Assembly (NCBI RefSeq): GCF_000004825.1
Contig: NW_008805085.1
Location: 124,001-188,000 of the forward strand
Origin: Heterostelium album PN500
Lineage: Eukaryota > Evosea > Eumycetozoa > Acytosteliales > Acytosteliaceae
DNA length: 64,000 nucleotides
Reading direction: 5' to 3'
In this document: one piece after another, positions 29,321-40,995 of the stretch
Layout of the letters: the number at the start of each line of letters is the position of its first letter
Numbering within the stretch: the stretch's first letter is position 1
Notes under the pieces: model-generated
The model's database searches: none
What the model was told of the DNA's origin: nothing
Seen by the model: only the letters and a program-made list of their open reading frames with translations
Translations under genes and position numbers: made by a program

Positions 29321-31123
29321 TTAATCTAATATCTTTTCATTTTTTTTAAATGATTTCATTTTAAGATCTTTGATTGTTTTGCTTGGTAAATGTTTAAATT
29401 CAAACAATAGTTTTGATACGCTATGTGCGTAATCTAATTCTTCGAGTTTATAAAGATTGTCTGGCTGATGTTGAAGTAACCATAGAGTGATATTGTATTT
29501 ATCATATTTAATTGACTTTTCTAGGCATCGCAAATCCCATTGCATTGCGTTTCTAATGATTAGCTTAGTCACAATATCAATATTACCACGCTTGATCGAT
29601 TCTCTTATGATATCTATCGGTATAGCTACCTCTGGGAATAGCTTTAATAGATAGATCAGTATATCATATTCATTAGATTTCACTGAATTGTACATCAATT
29701 CACAAACTAGTTTCTCGGTGATATCAATCTCTGTTTCTTCGAGAATGTATTCCAATATCTCCAAACTGCCAAACATACTTGATAGTTCACAATACAATTC
29801 ATAGTTCTTCATTATATCATAGTCCAATAGGAACTTGAAGATTTGAAGATTCTTTTTCTGAATGGCTCGCTTTATCGTTGCTGCAATGTCATAGTGAACA
29901 TGACCGCAGTTCTTGACAAGCCATTGGGACATCTCCCAATGACCGTTGCCAACAACATAGTAGAGTGCATTCATTCCACAGCCTTCAGTACGATTCTCTT
30001 TTAACCATTGTGCCACTTCCATATGATTGCCTGCGGTCGCCCAATCCAAAGCCATTGTAGATGCCAATCTCGATGGAATGATTTTATACTTTTCCACAAG
30101 GAACACCTGTTGTTCATGTATCCATTGGATAATGTTTAGATGTCCTTTCTTGGCAGCTTGGTCAATGATATTACCAAGTTTAATCTTTGGATTATTGTTA
30201 TTCTTGAATAACCACTGGAGAAGTTCAAGATTACCGGAAACAGCTGCACTTGTCATAGCGATATCAGAGATTTTCAGCTTATCAACAGCTGCTTTTGACC
30301 AAAGGAATTCAACGATATCAAGATGTCCATAACCCGCTATATGATCGATGATATCGTAGGAGATGATTAGCTGATCTTTATCATTGTCGAGTAGCCACTG
30401 GATGATGTCTAGTCTGTTGAGTGACGCCAGTTGTTGGACACTGGATGCATCGGTTACAGACTCACCACGCGATACCAACCATTGGATAATACTGAAATGA
30501 CCACCGTTTATTGCTTTGTATCCGACGTTTGTTTCGTTGCGCTTGGTGTAGCGTGACAACCACAAAACAGTTTGGAACTGTCCATGCTTGGCAGCTGCCC
30601 CCATTGCAGCGTGGCAGTGCTTCGTTCCTACACGAGCGGCTATCCACTTTAGTGTCTTGAGTTGACCAGACTTGGCAGCCGACTTTATCGATTTTATCAA
30701 TATCGTTTTACGAGGTTGAAACACACACCTATGAAAATACTTTATAATCTCTAATCTACCGTAAAAAGCTGATTTTATATATAGATTAGATAGATCCAAA
30801 TCTTTTGGCACCAACTTGACTTGACTGTGTAGATGCTTTAAGTTTCTAAAGATATAGGAAACAGCTTCTAGATTACCATCTTTAATCAATGACTCTAAAC
30901 AAAATTCAATATCGGATTTGATAAAGTTGTAACCTATTACTTTTAAATATGTAAATAAATATCGATAATATTTATATTTAACAAGTTGAATTGGTTCCAA
31001 TATTAACTGATTCCATTTGTAAACCTTTTGATCACACTTTAAATGAATCAAACTAATATAATCAAATATTTGTTTTCTAATTACTTGATTATTAAATACA
31101 TTATTAAAAACTATTCTATTCAT
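29321..31123 (-). CDS. Ankyrin repeat-containing protein
   Basis: Single exon, 600 residues. The N-terminal 60 residues (MNRIVFNNVFNNQVIRKQIF, then HLKCDQKVYKWNQL) resemble the F-box-like leader common in large dictyostelid ankyrin families. The rest is a chain of about 13 degenerate ankyrin units of 30-34 residues, recognisable by recurring GHLDIVEFLWS, GHLNIIQWIHE, GHWEMSQWLVK and GNLELLQWLFK. Ankyrin stacks mediate protein binding; no enzymatic domain or membrane segment is present. This is a lineage-expanded family, so a specific function cannot be assigned. The short upstream open frame at 31120-31320 is not part of it. Confidence 0.85.
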   Translation of the reverse strand: MNRIVFNNVFNNQVIRKQIFDYISLIHLKCDQKVYKWNQLILEPIQLVKYKYYRYLFTYLKVIGYNFIKSDIEFCLESLIKDGNLEAVSYIFRNLKHLHSQVKLVPKDLDLSNLYIKSAFYGRLEIIKYFHRCVFQPRKTILIKSIKSAAKSGQLKTLKWIAARVGTKHCHAAMGAAAKHGQFQTVLWLSRYTKRNETNVGYKAINGGHFSIIQWLVSRGESVTDASSVQQLASLNRLDIIQWLLDNDKDQLIISYDIIDHIAGYGHLDIVEFLWSKAAVDKLKISDIAMTSAAVSGNLELLQWLFKNNNNPKIKLGNIIDQAAKKGHLNIIQWIHEQQVFLVEKYKIIPSRLASTMALDWATAGNHMEVAQWLKENRTEGCGMNALYYVVGNGHWEMSQWLVKNCGHVHYDIAATIKRAIQKKNLQIFKFLLDYDIMKNYELYCELSSMFGSLEILEYILEETEIDITEKLVCELMYNSVKSNEYDILIYLLKLFPEVAIPIDIIRESIKRGNIDIVTKLIIRNAMQWDLRCLEKSIKYDKYNITLWLLQHQPDNLYKLEELDYAHSVSKLLFEFKHLPSKTIKDLKMKSFKKNEKILD

Positions 31124-32182
31124 TTATATAATATATATTTAAAACTAAATATAATGATTTGAAGAAACAACTTGTAGTTTTGGATATGGTCTTTTTGGTA
31201 TACAAAAAAAAAAAAAATCTTCTTGGAATTAATTTCTATCGACTTTATAACCACCTTATAAGTTGCAATCAATAAATCAAAAATAAAAGGTGGTTTGTGA
31301 TTGAAATTGCGTTGCGTCATAGGGTCCGGACATCGGATGTTGGATACCTACTCTTTATGAGTTGGTAAGGATATTGTTTTGCTTCATCAGAATCACATTA
31401 GTAATCCTGAATCCACCGATTTTTTTCGAAGTAAGCTTAAGCGTACTCCCACTATCCGGCGGTCTGGTCCCTATAATTTCCAATTTTGTTGTAGTCATTT
31501 TAACGAAGTAAGACGATAACTTTATGCCCAATCACGAACTTGTTGAATCAAATAACAATACTTTGTTTATAAATGCTTCCAGTAAATGTTGGTATAAAAA
31601 TTTATGGTGAATTTCATGTTTTCTAAGATTTTTCCAACTAAAAAAAAAGTTATTTGACACACCATTTTAAATAAATAAAAATGAATGATTTAAACCATTC
31701 TTTTTAAAACTCTATCAATAAAAAGAAAATTAATTGTGTATGTTATGCTGTGTATAATTTGTTTAAAAAAAAATAGTGGTCTTTAAAATTATCTTTTTAA
31801 ATAAAATTACTTAAAACTATAAAATGGCATTTCTTAAACAATCTAACTCTACAACTAACTTATTCAATTTGTAAATAAATATTATTATTTGTTAAAAACT
31901 TTTGATTGGCTTAAAGAAGTCTTAAATAAAAAAAATAAAATTTAAAAAAACAAATTTGTTGCAACTGTTCCCGTTTTAATAAAATCAAAAAAATAAAAAT
32001 TCCACCTTTTTTGTTTTTGGATTGACTAAATTCCATCATCTTTTACTTTTTATTATTTTAATTAAAACACAATTTTATTTAATATTTATTTATTTATTTA
32101 TAAACTTTTTTTTTTTTAAATTTAATTAATAATTAAAATTAGATTTTGTTCAAATATATATATTTATTTTGATGATGTTAAA
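31124..32182. other. 1.06-kb intergenic spacer with a GC-rich inverted-repeat island
   Basis: The two divergent genes (ankyrin, OMA1-like) are separated by AT-rich DNA that contains the distinct GC-rich element at 31319-31474 (listed separately). Nothing else is recognised. Confidence 0.6.
31319..31474. other. GC-rich imperfect inverted-repeat element: structured ncRNA or small TA-flanked MITE
   Basis: The ends pair over 13 positions with one T-T mismatch and one G-T wobble: ATAGGGTCCGGAC (31319-31331) with GTCTGGTCCCTAT (31462-31474). Inside this, CGGAT (31334-31338) pairs with ATCCG (31454-31458), and ACCTACTC (31346-31353) with GAGTTGGT (31359-31366) around a 5-base loop. A TA lies at each end, so a Tc1/mariner-like miniature element with TA target duplication fits as well as a folded RNA of about 150 nt. 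It has no coding capacity. The contrast with the AT-rich surroundings is strong; the class is undecided. Confidence 0.5.
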
Positions 32183-33751
32183 ATGTTATCAAACTTAGTT
32201 AAAATCAATGAATTTAAATTGTTGGTAAATACCACTTCAATTAGAAGTCTCTCAAGTGCTGTTGCAACAATCGTTGTTACCACTGCCACTACAAATATAG
32301 CCAATAGAATTTACTGTAGAAATAATAATAATAATAACACTTATAAAATTAATAGTAATAATAATAGATATATAAGTGGTGATCCACGCAACAACAATAC
32401 ATCAACTACTCAATGCTATACATCTACTTCACATACTACTACAATTACACATCAATCGAATAGAATAAACGATCATAATACTATTGATAATAGAATTAAA
32501 AGTTATTCACAAACCAACTACTGTTATAATAGACACACTACAATCACTACTACCAACAACAACTACGACAACAACAACAGTGGAAATAGGATAAACGAAC
32601 TATTCAATTCCAATAAAAATAAATTTATAAACAATTCAAACCGTCATCAACTTTATAAACATCAAAATATCTTAAACACCTCTTCTTCTACCACCTATCT
32701 TTTTAATAACAACAATAATAATAGTAATAATAATAATTACCGCAATAGTAATAATAACAGTAATAATTATAATTATAATAATAATGGAAAACGATATTTC
32801 CATTCAAATCTACCAAATTACTTTGTTTTTTCAAAAACTTTGCGTTTGGTACTACCGTTTGCTATGAGTGGTATTCGAAGCTGGATCCGTCAGGGCAACA
32901 GTTATCTACGTTTCGCTTTTATATGTGCCATTCTTTTTGGAACCTCTGGTCTCTATATATTTTTTAATCAAGAGTTTGCCCCGGTCACTGGTCGTGCTCG
33001 TTTCATTGGAGTGTCGCTCGAAGAGGAGCGAGATCTCTCTGATCTCGGCTACAACTATGTTATGGAGAGCTACGAGGAGCTCTTCCTGCCCGAGAACAAT
33101 GTCCTTCAAAACCAAGTAAGAATGATCGCCAAAAAGTTGGTACCTCACTCTGGCATCGATTTGCCGTGGGAGTGTCATGTCATCAACTCGCCAGAGATCA
33201 ACGCATTCGTGTTGCCCAGCGGAAAGATCTTTATTTTCACCGGACTCTTCAAGGTCGTCAAAACGGAGGATGAGTTGGCTGCCGTCATTTCGCATGAGAT
33301 TGGACATGCCATTGCTCGTCACTCGGCGGAGCGAATGAGTTTGCTCAAAGTCGGCATCGTATTCCTCACGATCACTCGTGGTTTGATTGGTGATACCATC
33401 TCCGGCAACATCAGTACCATGATCTCTACTAAGCTTCTCGAGTTGAATTACTCGAGAATGCAAGAGATTGAAGCGGATATCATTGGTGTAGGAATCCTCA
33501 AGAAGGCTGGATTCAACGTCAATGCTGCCGTCCATGTACAGGAGAAATTTGGAATGATCGACGATGATCAAGATGACGGACTCATGGCATTACTCTCTAC
33601 ACATCCAAAATCAGCGGAAAGAGTTACAAAGATTCAAGAATGGATTGAAGCCGATCGTTTAAAGGAATTGGAACAACCAGCACCAGGTTTGGTCCAATCC
33701 AATAACAACAACAACAATAAGGAAGAAAAACTTTTGTCAAGTAAAGTCTAG
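32183..33751 (+). CDS. oma1: OMA1-like mitochondrial M48 zinc metalloprotease
   Basis: Single exon of 522 residues. The first 35 residues (MLSNLVKINEFKLLVNTTSIRSLSS) are basic and hydroxylated, like a mitochondrial presequence. About 170 Asn/Thr-rich residues follow, then a membrane segment near residues 245-263 (FAFICAILFGTSGLYIFF). The protease domain contains SHEIGHAIARH (HExxH near residue 369) and the third zinc ligand in QEIEADIIGVGI (near 430), the M48C pattern. OMA1 is the stress-activated protease of the mitochondrial inner membrane that cleaves OPA1/Mgm1-type and other substrates. The long Asn-rich insert between presequence and membrane anchor is a dictyostelid feature. Confidence 0.88.
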   Translation: MLSNLVKINEFKLLVNTTSIRSLSSAVATIVVTTATTNIANRIYCRNNNNNNTYKINSNNNRYISGDPRNNNTSTTQCYTSTSHTTTITHQSNRINDHNTIDNRIKSYSQTNYCYNRHTTITTTNNNYDNNNSGNRINELFNSNKNKFINNSNRHQLYKHQNILNTSSSTTYLFNNNNNNSNNNNYRNSNNNSNNYNYNNNGKRYFHSNLPNYFVFSKTLRLVLPFAMSGIRSWIRQGNSYLRFAFICAILFGTSGLYIFFNQEFAPVTGRARFIGVSLEEERDLSDLGYNYVMESYEELFLPENNVLQNQVRMIAKKLVPHSGIDLPWECHVINSPEINAFVLPSGKIFIFTGLFKVVKTEDELAAVISHEIGHAIARHSAERMSLLKVGIVFLTITRGLIGDTISGNISTMISTKLLELNYSRMQEIEADIIGVGILKKAGFNVNAAVHVQEKFGMIDDDQDDGLMALLSTHPKSAERVTKIQEWIEADRLKELEQPAPGLVQSNNNNNNKEEKLLSSKV

Positions 33752-33906
33752 ACAAACATAAACATCATATCATCAACAACACCTTTTTTGATTTTTTTTT
33801 ATTCCTATTCATCGTTAAGGAATTTCCTACTGTCTACTATTTAAATAAAGGAACCAACCTTTGTAATGTGGTTTTGTTTAATAATATTATAATATTGTTT
33901 TTTTAT

Positions 33907-36900
33907 TTATTTCTTTGATGAGGGAATCTTTGATTTTGGTTTGGCTTCAACTTTGGATGAACCATTTTCAACTGGTTTTGATGTTGCAGTTGATTTCTTT
34001 GTTGAGGATGTTGGAATCTTTGATTTGACATCAGAAGTTTGTGCTGCTGCTGGTTTGGATGCGGTATTTATGGATGTTGTTTTTTTGGTGATTGGTGTTT
34101 CGGAAGTAGCTTGTTTCTTCTTGGCTTGAGAGGTTTCAGGTTGATTTTCTTTGTTATCTCCTTCTTCTCTCTTTCTCTTATCTCCTGTATCGTTTTTATT
34201 GGTTTGTGGTGTTGCAGCTGTGGTGGTACTGGCTGATGATGCTTTGTAATTCTTGTTTATTTTGGTTGGAGCTGGAGTTGTATTGGTTGATTCTGCTGTT
34301 GCTACTGGTTTTTGAACTTGTTGTTTGTTTTGATTGGTGGTGGTTGTTGTCGTTGCTGTTTTTGTTGGTAGTATGGTTGATGTTTTGTCATCGAAATAAT
34401 ATTGCAAAGAACTGAGTGATGATAAATCGAATTTTAATTGTTTTGGTTGGATTTGTGGTTGAATGACCTGTGGTACTTTGATGTTGGCGGTTGTGCTGCT
34501 GTTTGATTCGTTGGCGGTTGGTTGTGTAGATGTTTTCGTGGTCAACATTGAATCCATAAACGATTGATAGATCGATTGTACTCCTGGAATGATATGAGAT
34601 GCAACATTGAACAATTGGTTGGCTGTGTTTGAAACAACTTGAACACCTTCTTGTTGTTTTCCGATTTCTTTCTCGACCATCTTTTTGGCCTCTTGCTCCC
34701 AATCGGGCTTGGCATTCTTCTTCTTGTTTTCCTTCTTGGTGTTCTTGAAATGCAGTTTGACATTGGTTGGTAAAACACCTGTCGACTTCACCATGTCGTC
34801 GTTCAATGCATTCAGTTTATTGGAGGCAGAGGTCGATGCAGAGACACTGTCGGGGATGGAAATACCACAGACGCAATGGGCAAACGGTGAGTAATAAACA
34901 GCGAGAGCTTTGGCTTCTCTGACAAACACGAGTCCACGCACTGGGAATTGGGTGACCTCGACGGTTTCGCACTGGAATTGATCGTTGAAAACCGCTAAAA
35001 AGAAGTTGTTTGGTTCGCTAAGGAATCCAGAGATGGCAAAACGCTCAGCATCTGGCGATACCGCAACGGAATCGATACGCTCGGTGACACTGAGAATTGG
35101 TGTGAGTGTTGCAAGATTCCAAACAGTGAGACCATAGTCACCGAAGCCGGTCAGCAAGTATTCATCGTTGTGAAGGAAATGTAGATCTCTAATTGGTGTA
35201 TAGGTTGAAGTGTTGGTGATGTTTGTGATGAATTGATAGTCCTTTAGCTTCCAGAGGGTGGTGTTGTGACCGGCGGATGCAGCAAATACCGATCCATCCT
35301 TTGAGAATGCAACCGATTGAATTGGTAGCGATTCGTATCCACCTGTGAAAACGCAGCTCCATCGCTCGTCTTTACGTTGCCAAACTTTGAAATCTTGCTC
35401 GGCACCAGTGAGGAGAATTGGAAGTTTCGGATGGAATTGCAATGAGAGAATTGGTGTGTTGTGTGGACATGTCACTGAAAAGAAACATTGATAGTTGGAG
35501 TTCTCATCGAGATTCCAGAATTTCAAGATTTGATCACGTACAAACAATTGAGATCGATCTTGTTCGTCTATGCGCTGCTCGAATGTCGCCATGGTGGAAT
35601 CAGAGTGGAATGCAACGTGTGTGACAACCGAAGTTGGCAACTCAAATGGATTGTGATTGGCTTCCGACGATGATAATTTAATTGCCTTGGTGGTTGAGAT
35701 TGACGAGTTATTTGGTGGAACGACAACGAGTTCGCCTGTTACCAAATTTTTTCTGGGTGAAAAGAATTGGATGGTTCCGTCACCTCCGTAGCTTGCAAGA
35801 GTCACGGTGTTTTGGTCGGCAGTGAATATGGAATTCGCTTTACGAAGACCACGAATCACACTGACGATCGACAAGTCGGACAATGAAACGATCTTGATTG
35901 CATTATTTTTGAGAGTTACCGCTGCATAGGTGGTACTTGGTGAGATGTTGATATAGTTGATGGCACCGCCCAGTCTCGGAAGGAAATTACGACGTTGAGT
36001 TGCAGTGGTCCATATGGTGAGAGTGGACTCGTAACCACCGGACAACAAGAGATTACCGTCGCACGAGTACTCCAAGGCGGTGACGGGAGTGGCATGCCAA
36101 TGGAGGTAACCGGATGCACGCAGACTAAAGTTGGCGGCACCGATCTGGATGTGATGGATACGACCCTGTGAAGTACCGAACGACAAAGTCAACTGGACCG
36201 GATGGAAAGCAACCGATGTAATCTTGTCTTGTGAATGATAGTGCTTCTGATTTCCAGTCTGGAGATTGACAATCACCAAATACTCTGTATCCGAATAAAC
36301 GGCCATATAGTTTCCACTTCCATGAATAACGATTCCACGTGGACAAGAAGTAGTCAACAAATATTTCGGTACATTATTATCACCATTATTATCATTATCC
36401 TTATTATTAGAGTTGTTATTATTATTATTACTATTACTATTACTATTGTTGCTGCTATTATTATTATTATTGTTGTTGGTTGTTGAGTTATTCTTACGAA
36501 TGTTGATGAATGATATCTCTTTGGGTGTGGCAAAGTATAGATGATCTGGATTCACTGGATTGGTTGCCATGAAGACTACTATTTGATCTGAGGACAAGAC
36601 GATTGGATCTCTTGTCTGATCAACTGACTGATCACCTGTATTCTTTTTCTTCTTGTTGAAGGTATCGAGCGAATATTGGTATAACATACCGGCAGCACTG
36701 ACCAACAAAAGATTCTCACCAGCCATGCACATGCTGGTTACGAATCCATTCAACACAATCTGTCTTTTCTTCATACCTGTAGCTGTACTATAAATACTAA
36801 CTTTATTTAAACATGAAACGATAATAAAACTAAATAGTCATTAAAATCAATTGAGGTTAGGTTAGTCTAGTTTTCCAATGATTTCGAGTCATTTGCAAAA

Positions 36901-37161
36901 TTCAAAGCAAAACAGCACATACTTTTCAAGTAAAATCGGTTTGATATCGGTAAGACTGCTACCAGCTGTTACACCAATGTCTCTCCATTGTCTAGCCATA
37001 CCATTGCTATCGGTGTTATCTACTTGATTCTTGTTGTTGTTGTTGGTAGTGTCAACATTCTTGGTAGCAACGATTGTCGATGATGATGTCGATGTTGATG
37101 ATGATGATGATGATGGAGTGTGATTCTTTTTGGGAGTTACACTGCTATTCTTTACTGTCAT
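33907..37161 (-). CDS. wdr75: WD40 protein WDR75/Utp17, small-subunit processome component
   Basis: Two exons: 36923-37161 and 33907-36787, joined as LLEN-TATGMKKRQ, giving 1,039 residues. The N-terminal 80 residues are Ser/Asn-rich. Two beta-propellers follow. Blocks such as DKITSVAFHPVQ, GYLHWHATPVTALEYS, LLLSGGYESTLTIW and NFLPRLGGAINYINISPS match WDR75 of the UTP-A/t-UTP subcomplex, which is needed for pre-rRNA transcription and early 18S processing in the nucleolus. An Asn run interrupts the first propeller. The C-terminal 250 residues are Lys/Thr/Ser-rich and low in complexity, ending in PSSKK. Identification is by pattern memory of the propeller blocks, without alignment. Confidence 0.82.
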
Positions 37162-37990
37162 TCTTGGTTCTTCTTCTTTTTCTATAACATAATCTATATA
37201 TTTATAATATATAAGAAGTCGAATAAAGTGTTAAACAATATTGTAAAAAATAGTTTTATATTATTCACAACAATAAAATGCAATGTCTCCTTTCTTGTGA
37301 AAAACAAAACAAAATCTAAAATTGTATGAAAGGGAGCACTTTCGATTTATTGGACTTTTCGTTTTTTTTTTTTTTTTAATTTTTTTTGTTTTAATTTTTA
37401 TTTTTTAATAAAAAGTTTGTAAAAAACCAAAAAAAAAAAAGAAAGTCTGGTTTTAATTTAATTAATCAATTGAAATGGATAACAATAAATTTTATTGACA
37501 AAGTCTTGATTGGAAACTATTTATTAATAATCTTATTTTCTCGCATTAAGAATAAACAAAATATTATAATCTGAATTTCCAAATAATGAAAATAAATCAT
37601 CAAACTTATTTTAATAAAGTTTAAATAAACTACTCTTTGAATGATCTAATTACTATCAAACTTAACCATCTTTTGAAAGAAAGAATAATGACTCACCACA
37701 AGTGGAATGGAATAAAAAAAGGAAAATTAATATTAAAATAAAAAATTGTTTTTCCTTTTTTTTTTTTTGTGTGAACATCAATTTCAAACCGTTTAAAAAG
37801 GTTAGAGATCTCTTAAAACAATAACTCATTTTAAACTAAATAAGATTGTAAGTTTTTATTATTTTTAAAACTATATATATTTAAAGTAGTAATTAATAAA
37901 TTTTTATTTATAACTTATTAAAATAATAATAATATATTAAATATTAGATAGATATTAGAACTTAATTAAAGAAAGAAGAAAAACCAAAAC
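37162..37990. other. Divergent spacer between WDR75 and BAP31 genes
   Basis: 829 bases of AT-rich DNA with homopolymer tracts at 37362-37440 and 37750-37768. It holds both promoters. No gene seen. Confidence 0.5.
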
Positions 37991-38611
37991 ATGGACTTTA
38001 TTATGATTTCAATTTTCATACTTCTCATGGTTGAGATGTTGATTTGCACTGTTGCAATGCTACCGATTTCAATGGCTACACGTAAATCATTGTTCACCGG
38101 ATTGAACAAGGTTTTCGGAGGAAAGACCCCCGTCATTGTATTTAGAGTGATTTTCGTCATTCTCTTGGGTATCTTTGGTGATGCCATCATTAATTCGAGC
38201 AAGTACGACAGAAAGATTCACGACCCAGAGGGTGCCACCACACAATCCGAGAAGAACAACCTCTACTTGATGCTCTTTAGATACCAAAGAAACATCTACT
38301 TGACTGGATTCACCCTGTACCTCTTCTTCCTCATCTACCGTGCACAATCGATCGTCTTGGAGTTGACCTCTGTCGAGACCAAGAGCAACGCTGTCATCAA
38401 GCAAGCCGAAAACAACAAATCGCAAACCGAACGTCTCATCAAGAGCAACTCGGAATTGGAAGAGGAAGTCAAGACCTTGAGAAAGAAGGAAAAGGAATTC
38501 ATCGCCATGAAATCACAAGCTGAAAACACCTCAAAAGAGTACTTGAAATTGAAGAAGGAATACGATGCTCTCTTGGGAACAAAGACAAAGGGACAAAAGA
38601 AGGATGATTAA
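37991..38611 (+). CDS. bcap31: BAP31/BAP29-like ER membrane chaperone
   Basis: Single exon of 206 residues. Three hydrophobic segments occupy residues about 3-26, 48-66 and 97-118, with the polar linker between them found in BCAP31 and yeast Yet proteins. They are followed by a coiled coil (about 125-200) rich in Lys/Glu/Gln/Ser. The protein ends KGQKKDD, so the last four residues KKDD form a KKxx dilysine ER-retrieval signal. The family cycles between the ER and the intermediate compartment and assists membrane-protein sorting and quality control. Length, topology and retrieval signal all agree. Confidence 0.92.
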   Translation: MDFIMISIFILLMVEMLICTVAMLPISMATRKSLFTGLNKVFGGKTPVIVFRVIFVILLGIFGDAIINSSKYDRKIHDPEGATTQSEKNNLYLMLFRYQRNIYLTGFTLYLFFLIYRAQSIVLELTSVETKSNAVIKQAENNKSQTERLIKSNSELEEEVKTLRKKEKEFIAMKSQAENTSKEYLKLKKEYDALLGTKTKGQKKDD

Positions 38612-38994
38612 ATAATAATAATAAGAAAATAATGAACCAATTAAATTATAATTGTATCAGCATCAAACCAATAAAAAGACAACAATAGTAGTATTAATCA
38701 ACTTTTTAAAAGATTGTACAAAATTATATAAAATAACAAAAAAAGTAATAAATTTTAAACAATTAATAACAATTAAATACAACTAATAACTTTTTGTTAC
38801 AATAATTATTTTTTTATTTTTTTTATTTATTTTATATTTTTTTTTTTGTTTCTGCTTTGTTTATAAAAGTCATTTATTGACTAATTTCACTTGAGCAAAA
38901 GATATGTATAATACTGCTGGATATAATTGATAAGTTTTAATAAAAATATATAATAGGTTTATGTTATGATATTAAAAAAAAAAAGTACAGAGAA
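38612..38994. other. Convergent spacer, AT-rich 3' UTRs
   Basis: Contains AATAAA-type poly(A) contexts for both flanking genes and T-rich runs near 38810-38850. No gene seen. Confidence 0.5.
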
Positions 38995-40301
38995 TTAACT
39001 CTTTTCTTTTGTTGACAATGAACTTGAAAAGATCGCTGAATAAAGTAGATCTTGAACGAATATACTCTTTAGAACGTTTTCTTTGGTGCTCTCGATTTCC
39101 TTTGGTGAAAGGTTAGTCTCATTGATTTGAATTTTCTTTGATTGACTCTGGTTGTTGTTTTTGTTGTTGTTGTTGTTGTTGCTGCTGGTGCTGTTGTTGT
39201 CGCTACCGGCCTGTGAAGTTGAATGTTGTTTCGAAGCGTCTCCCTCATTCGATTGGTTGTTGTTGTTATCGCTACTACTATTATCATTGTTATTACTATT
39301 GGTAATGGAATCAATTGATGCCTTTTGTGCTGGAGAAAAGATAGAACTTGAACTAAAAGAATCTAATGCATCTACAGAGGATTGCTGTGACTGTGAAGCC
39401 GCCACTCCTTTGAGATTAAAGGTGAGTGTCGGTTGAATCGTTTTGCTGTCGCCACTCGAACCAACGATTCTTCTCTCTTTTAGCAGTGCCGAACTATCGA
39501 TATTGTCCTTTCTCAAGATATTCGAAAGAGCACTCGGTGTAATACCAAACAAAGTTGCCAATAGATCTGCACTCTTTACAAAATCATCTGCTGCTGGATT
39601 CTTCTGCTCAATTTTTAAGAAAAATAATTAGTTTCAATGAACATGTTTATATTTATATAGTTTATGTTTAGGTGGTTATATTTACATTTGACTTTGAATG
39701 TCTTAGACCTAAATGACCTATGAAACCTTTACTAACGTAATTGGGATCACCACCGGGTTTAGATGAACATATTGGACAGACCACTTGTTTTCTGTCACCT
39801 TGATGATTATCCATGCAGTGATCGATGAGTGCAGACTCTGTAAGTCCAGTATGATTGCAATAAGGACATTTGAAGGTGGCCGAACTGAGATTTTGGAAGA
39901 GTTTACTCAGAGTTGCATCGATTTCCTCTAGGTCTGACAAATCAATACCTCCATCGCCTTCTTCTTCTTCCTCAGAATCTTCGTCTTCGTCATCGTCGAC
40001 ATTATAATCTTCGTTATCCAACATTTCATCATCATCCACCTCATCCTCTTCAAAATCTAAAAAATTAAGTAATATGATTGTTGTTAGTACAATGTATACA
40101 CGATTCTCATGTAATAATAATTAGGTTGTACATACAATAAGCATTTTTATCAGTTGCCAAGGCATCCATTGGATGACTACCATTATGAAAATCAGTTTCT
40201 ATGCCATCGTCAAAGCAAGGATAACAAAGTTCGAAATCCTTACAAACCTTGCATTTGAATCTTACACCACTGTTTCCACAATAGTAGCAATATCCCGACA
40301 T
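38995..40301 (-). CDS. kcmf1: KCMF1-like ZZ and Di19-type zinc finger protein (putative E3 ubiquitin ligase)
   Basis: Three exons, 40136-40301, 39686-40056 and 38995-39603, sum to 382 codons with the stop. Residues 1-55 form a ZZ-type finger: CYYCGNSGVRFKCKVC, FELCYPCF, then the His pair FHNGSHPMD. An acidic Asp/Glu stretch follows. Then come two C2H2-like fingers, FKCPYCNHTGLTES with its DHCMDNH, and VVCPICSSKPGGDPNYV with IGHLGLRH. The CPIC..PGGDPNxV motif is diagnostic of KCMF1/Di19. The C-terminal third is Ser/Asn-rich. KCMF1 works with UBR4 in ubiquitin-dependent turnover. Shadow open frames on the other strand in the third exon are not genes. Confidence 0.88.
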
Positions 40302-40995
40302 GTTGTATGATTATCGATAGTGTTTTTTATTATTACTAACAAATATTGTTTGGTTTGTTTGATGTTATACAAATATACAACAAAGAAAAAATACCTAAAA
40401 TATCTAATAAAATAACCAATTTCAAAACATCTACACAATTTTCGTTTGAATAATAATAATAATTTTAAAAATAATAATATATAATGATATTGATATTAAG
40501 TTATATGAATATGATAAATAATATATTAAAATGAAATGAAATGAATTGAAATTGAATGTAAAATAAAGGAATTAAAAATCAAGATTAATATTTTAATTTT
40601 TGTTTTTTTTTCTTTTCTTTTCTTTTCTTTGACAGACACAAGACACAACGCAATAACTAAAATATTATATCAAATAAAAATAAAAATAAAAAAAGCACAA
40701 AACTAAACAAACTAGTGTGATTCTCAAAAAATATAATAATAATTTAATTAATTTGATTATGTTGTTATTGTATTGCTTGATATAAATGTGTATAACTAAC
40801 TAGCACAAACAATTATTTATAAATATTAACCCAATTGTTTGTTGTTTAAGTGTTTGAACAAAAGTGAGGTTTTTTTTTTTTTTTTTTTTTCAATTTTTTT
40901 AATTTTTTTTATTATTTAAAAAAAAAAAGACATTTATTAATTTTTTAATTATTGTTTATTTTTCACTTCTGGAATTGATTGATTGATTCACTCAT
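40302..40995. other. Intergenic spacer with poly-T and CTTTT repeats
   Basis: Promoter of the KCMF1-like gene and 3' region of qtrt2. It contains TCTTT repeats near 40606-40630 and a T run of more than 20 followed by A-rich DNA at 40869-40930. No gene seen. Confidence 0.5.

Noticed and set aside
31120-31320. 66-codon minus-strand frame upstream of the ankyrin gene
   Set aside because: AT-driven Phe/Ile/Lys composition; it overlaps the ankyrin start region and has no support.
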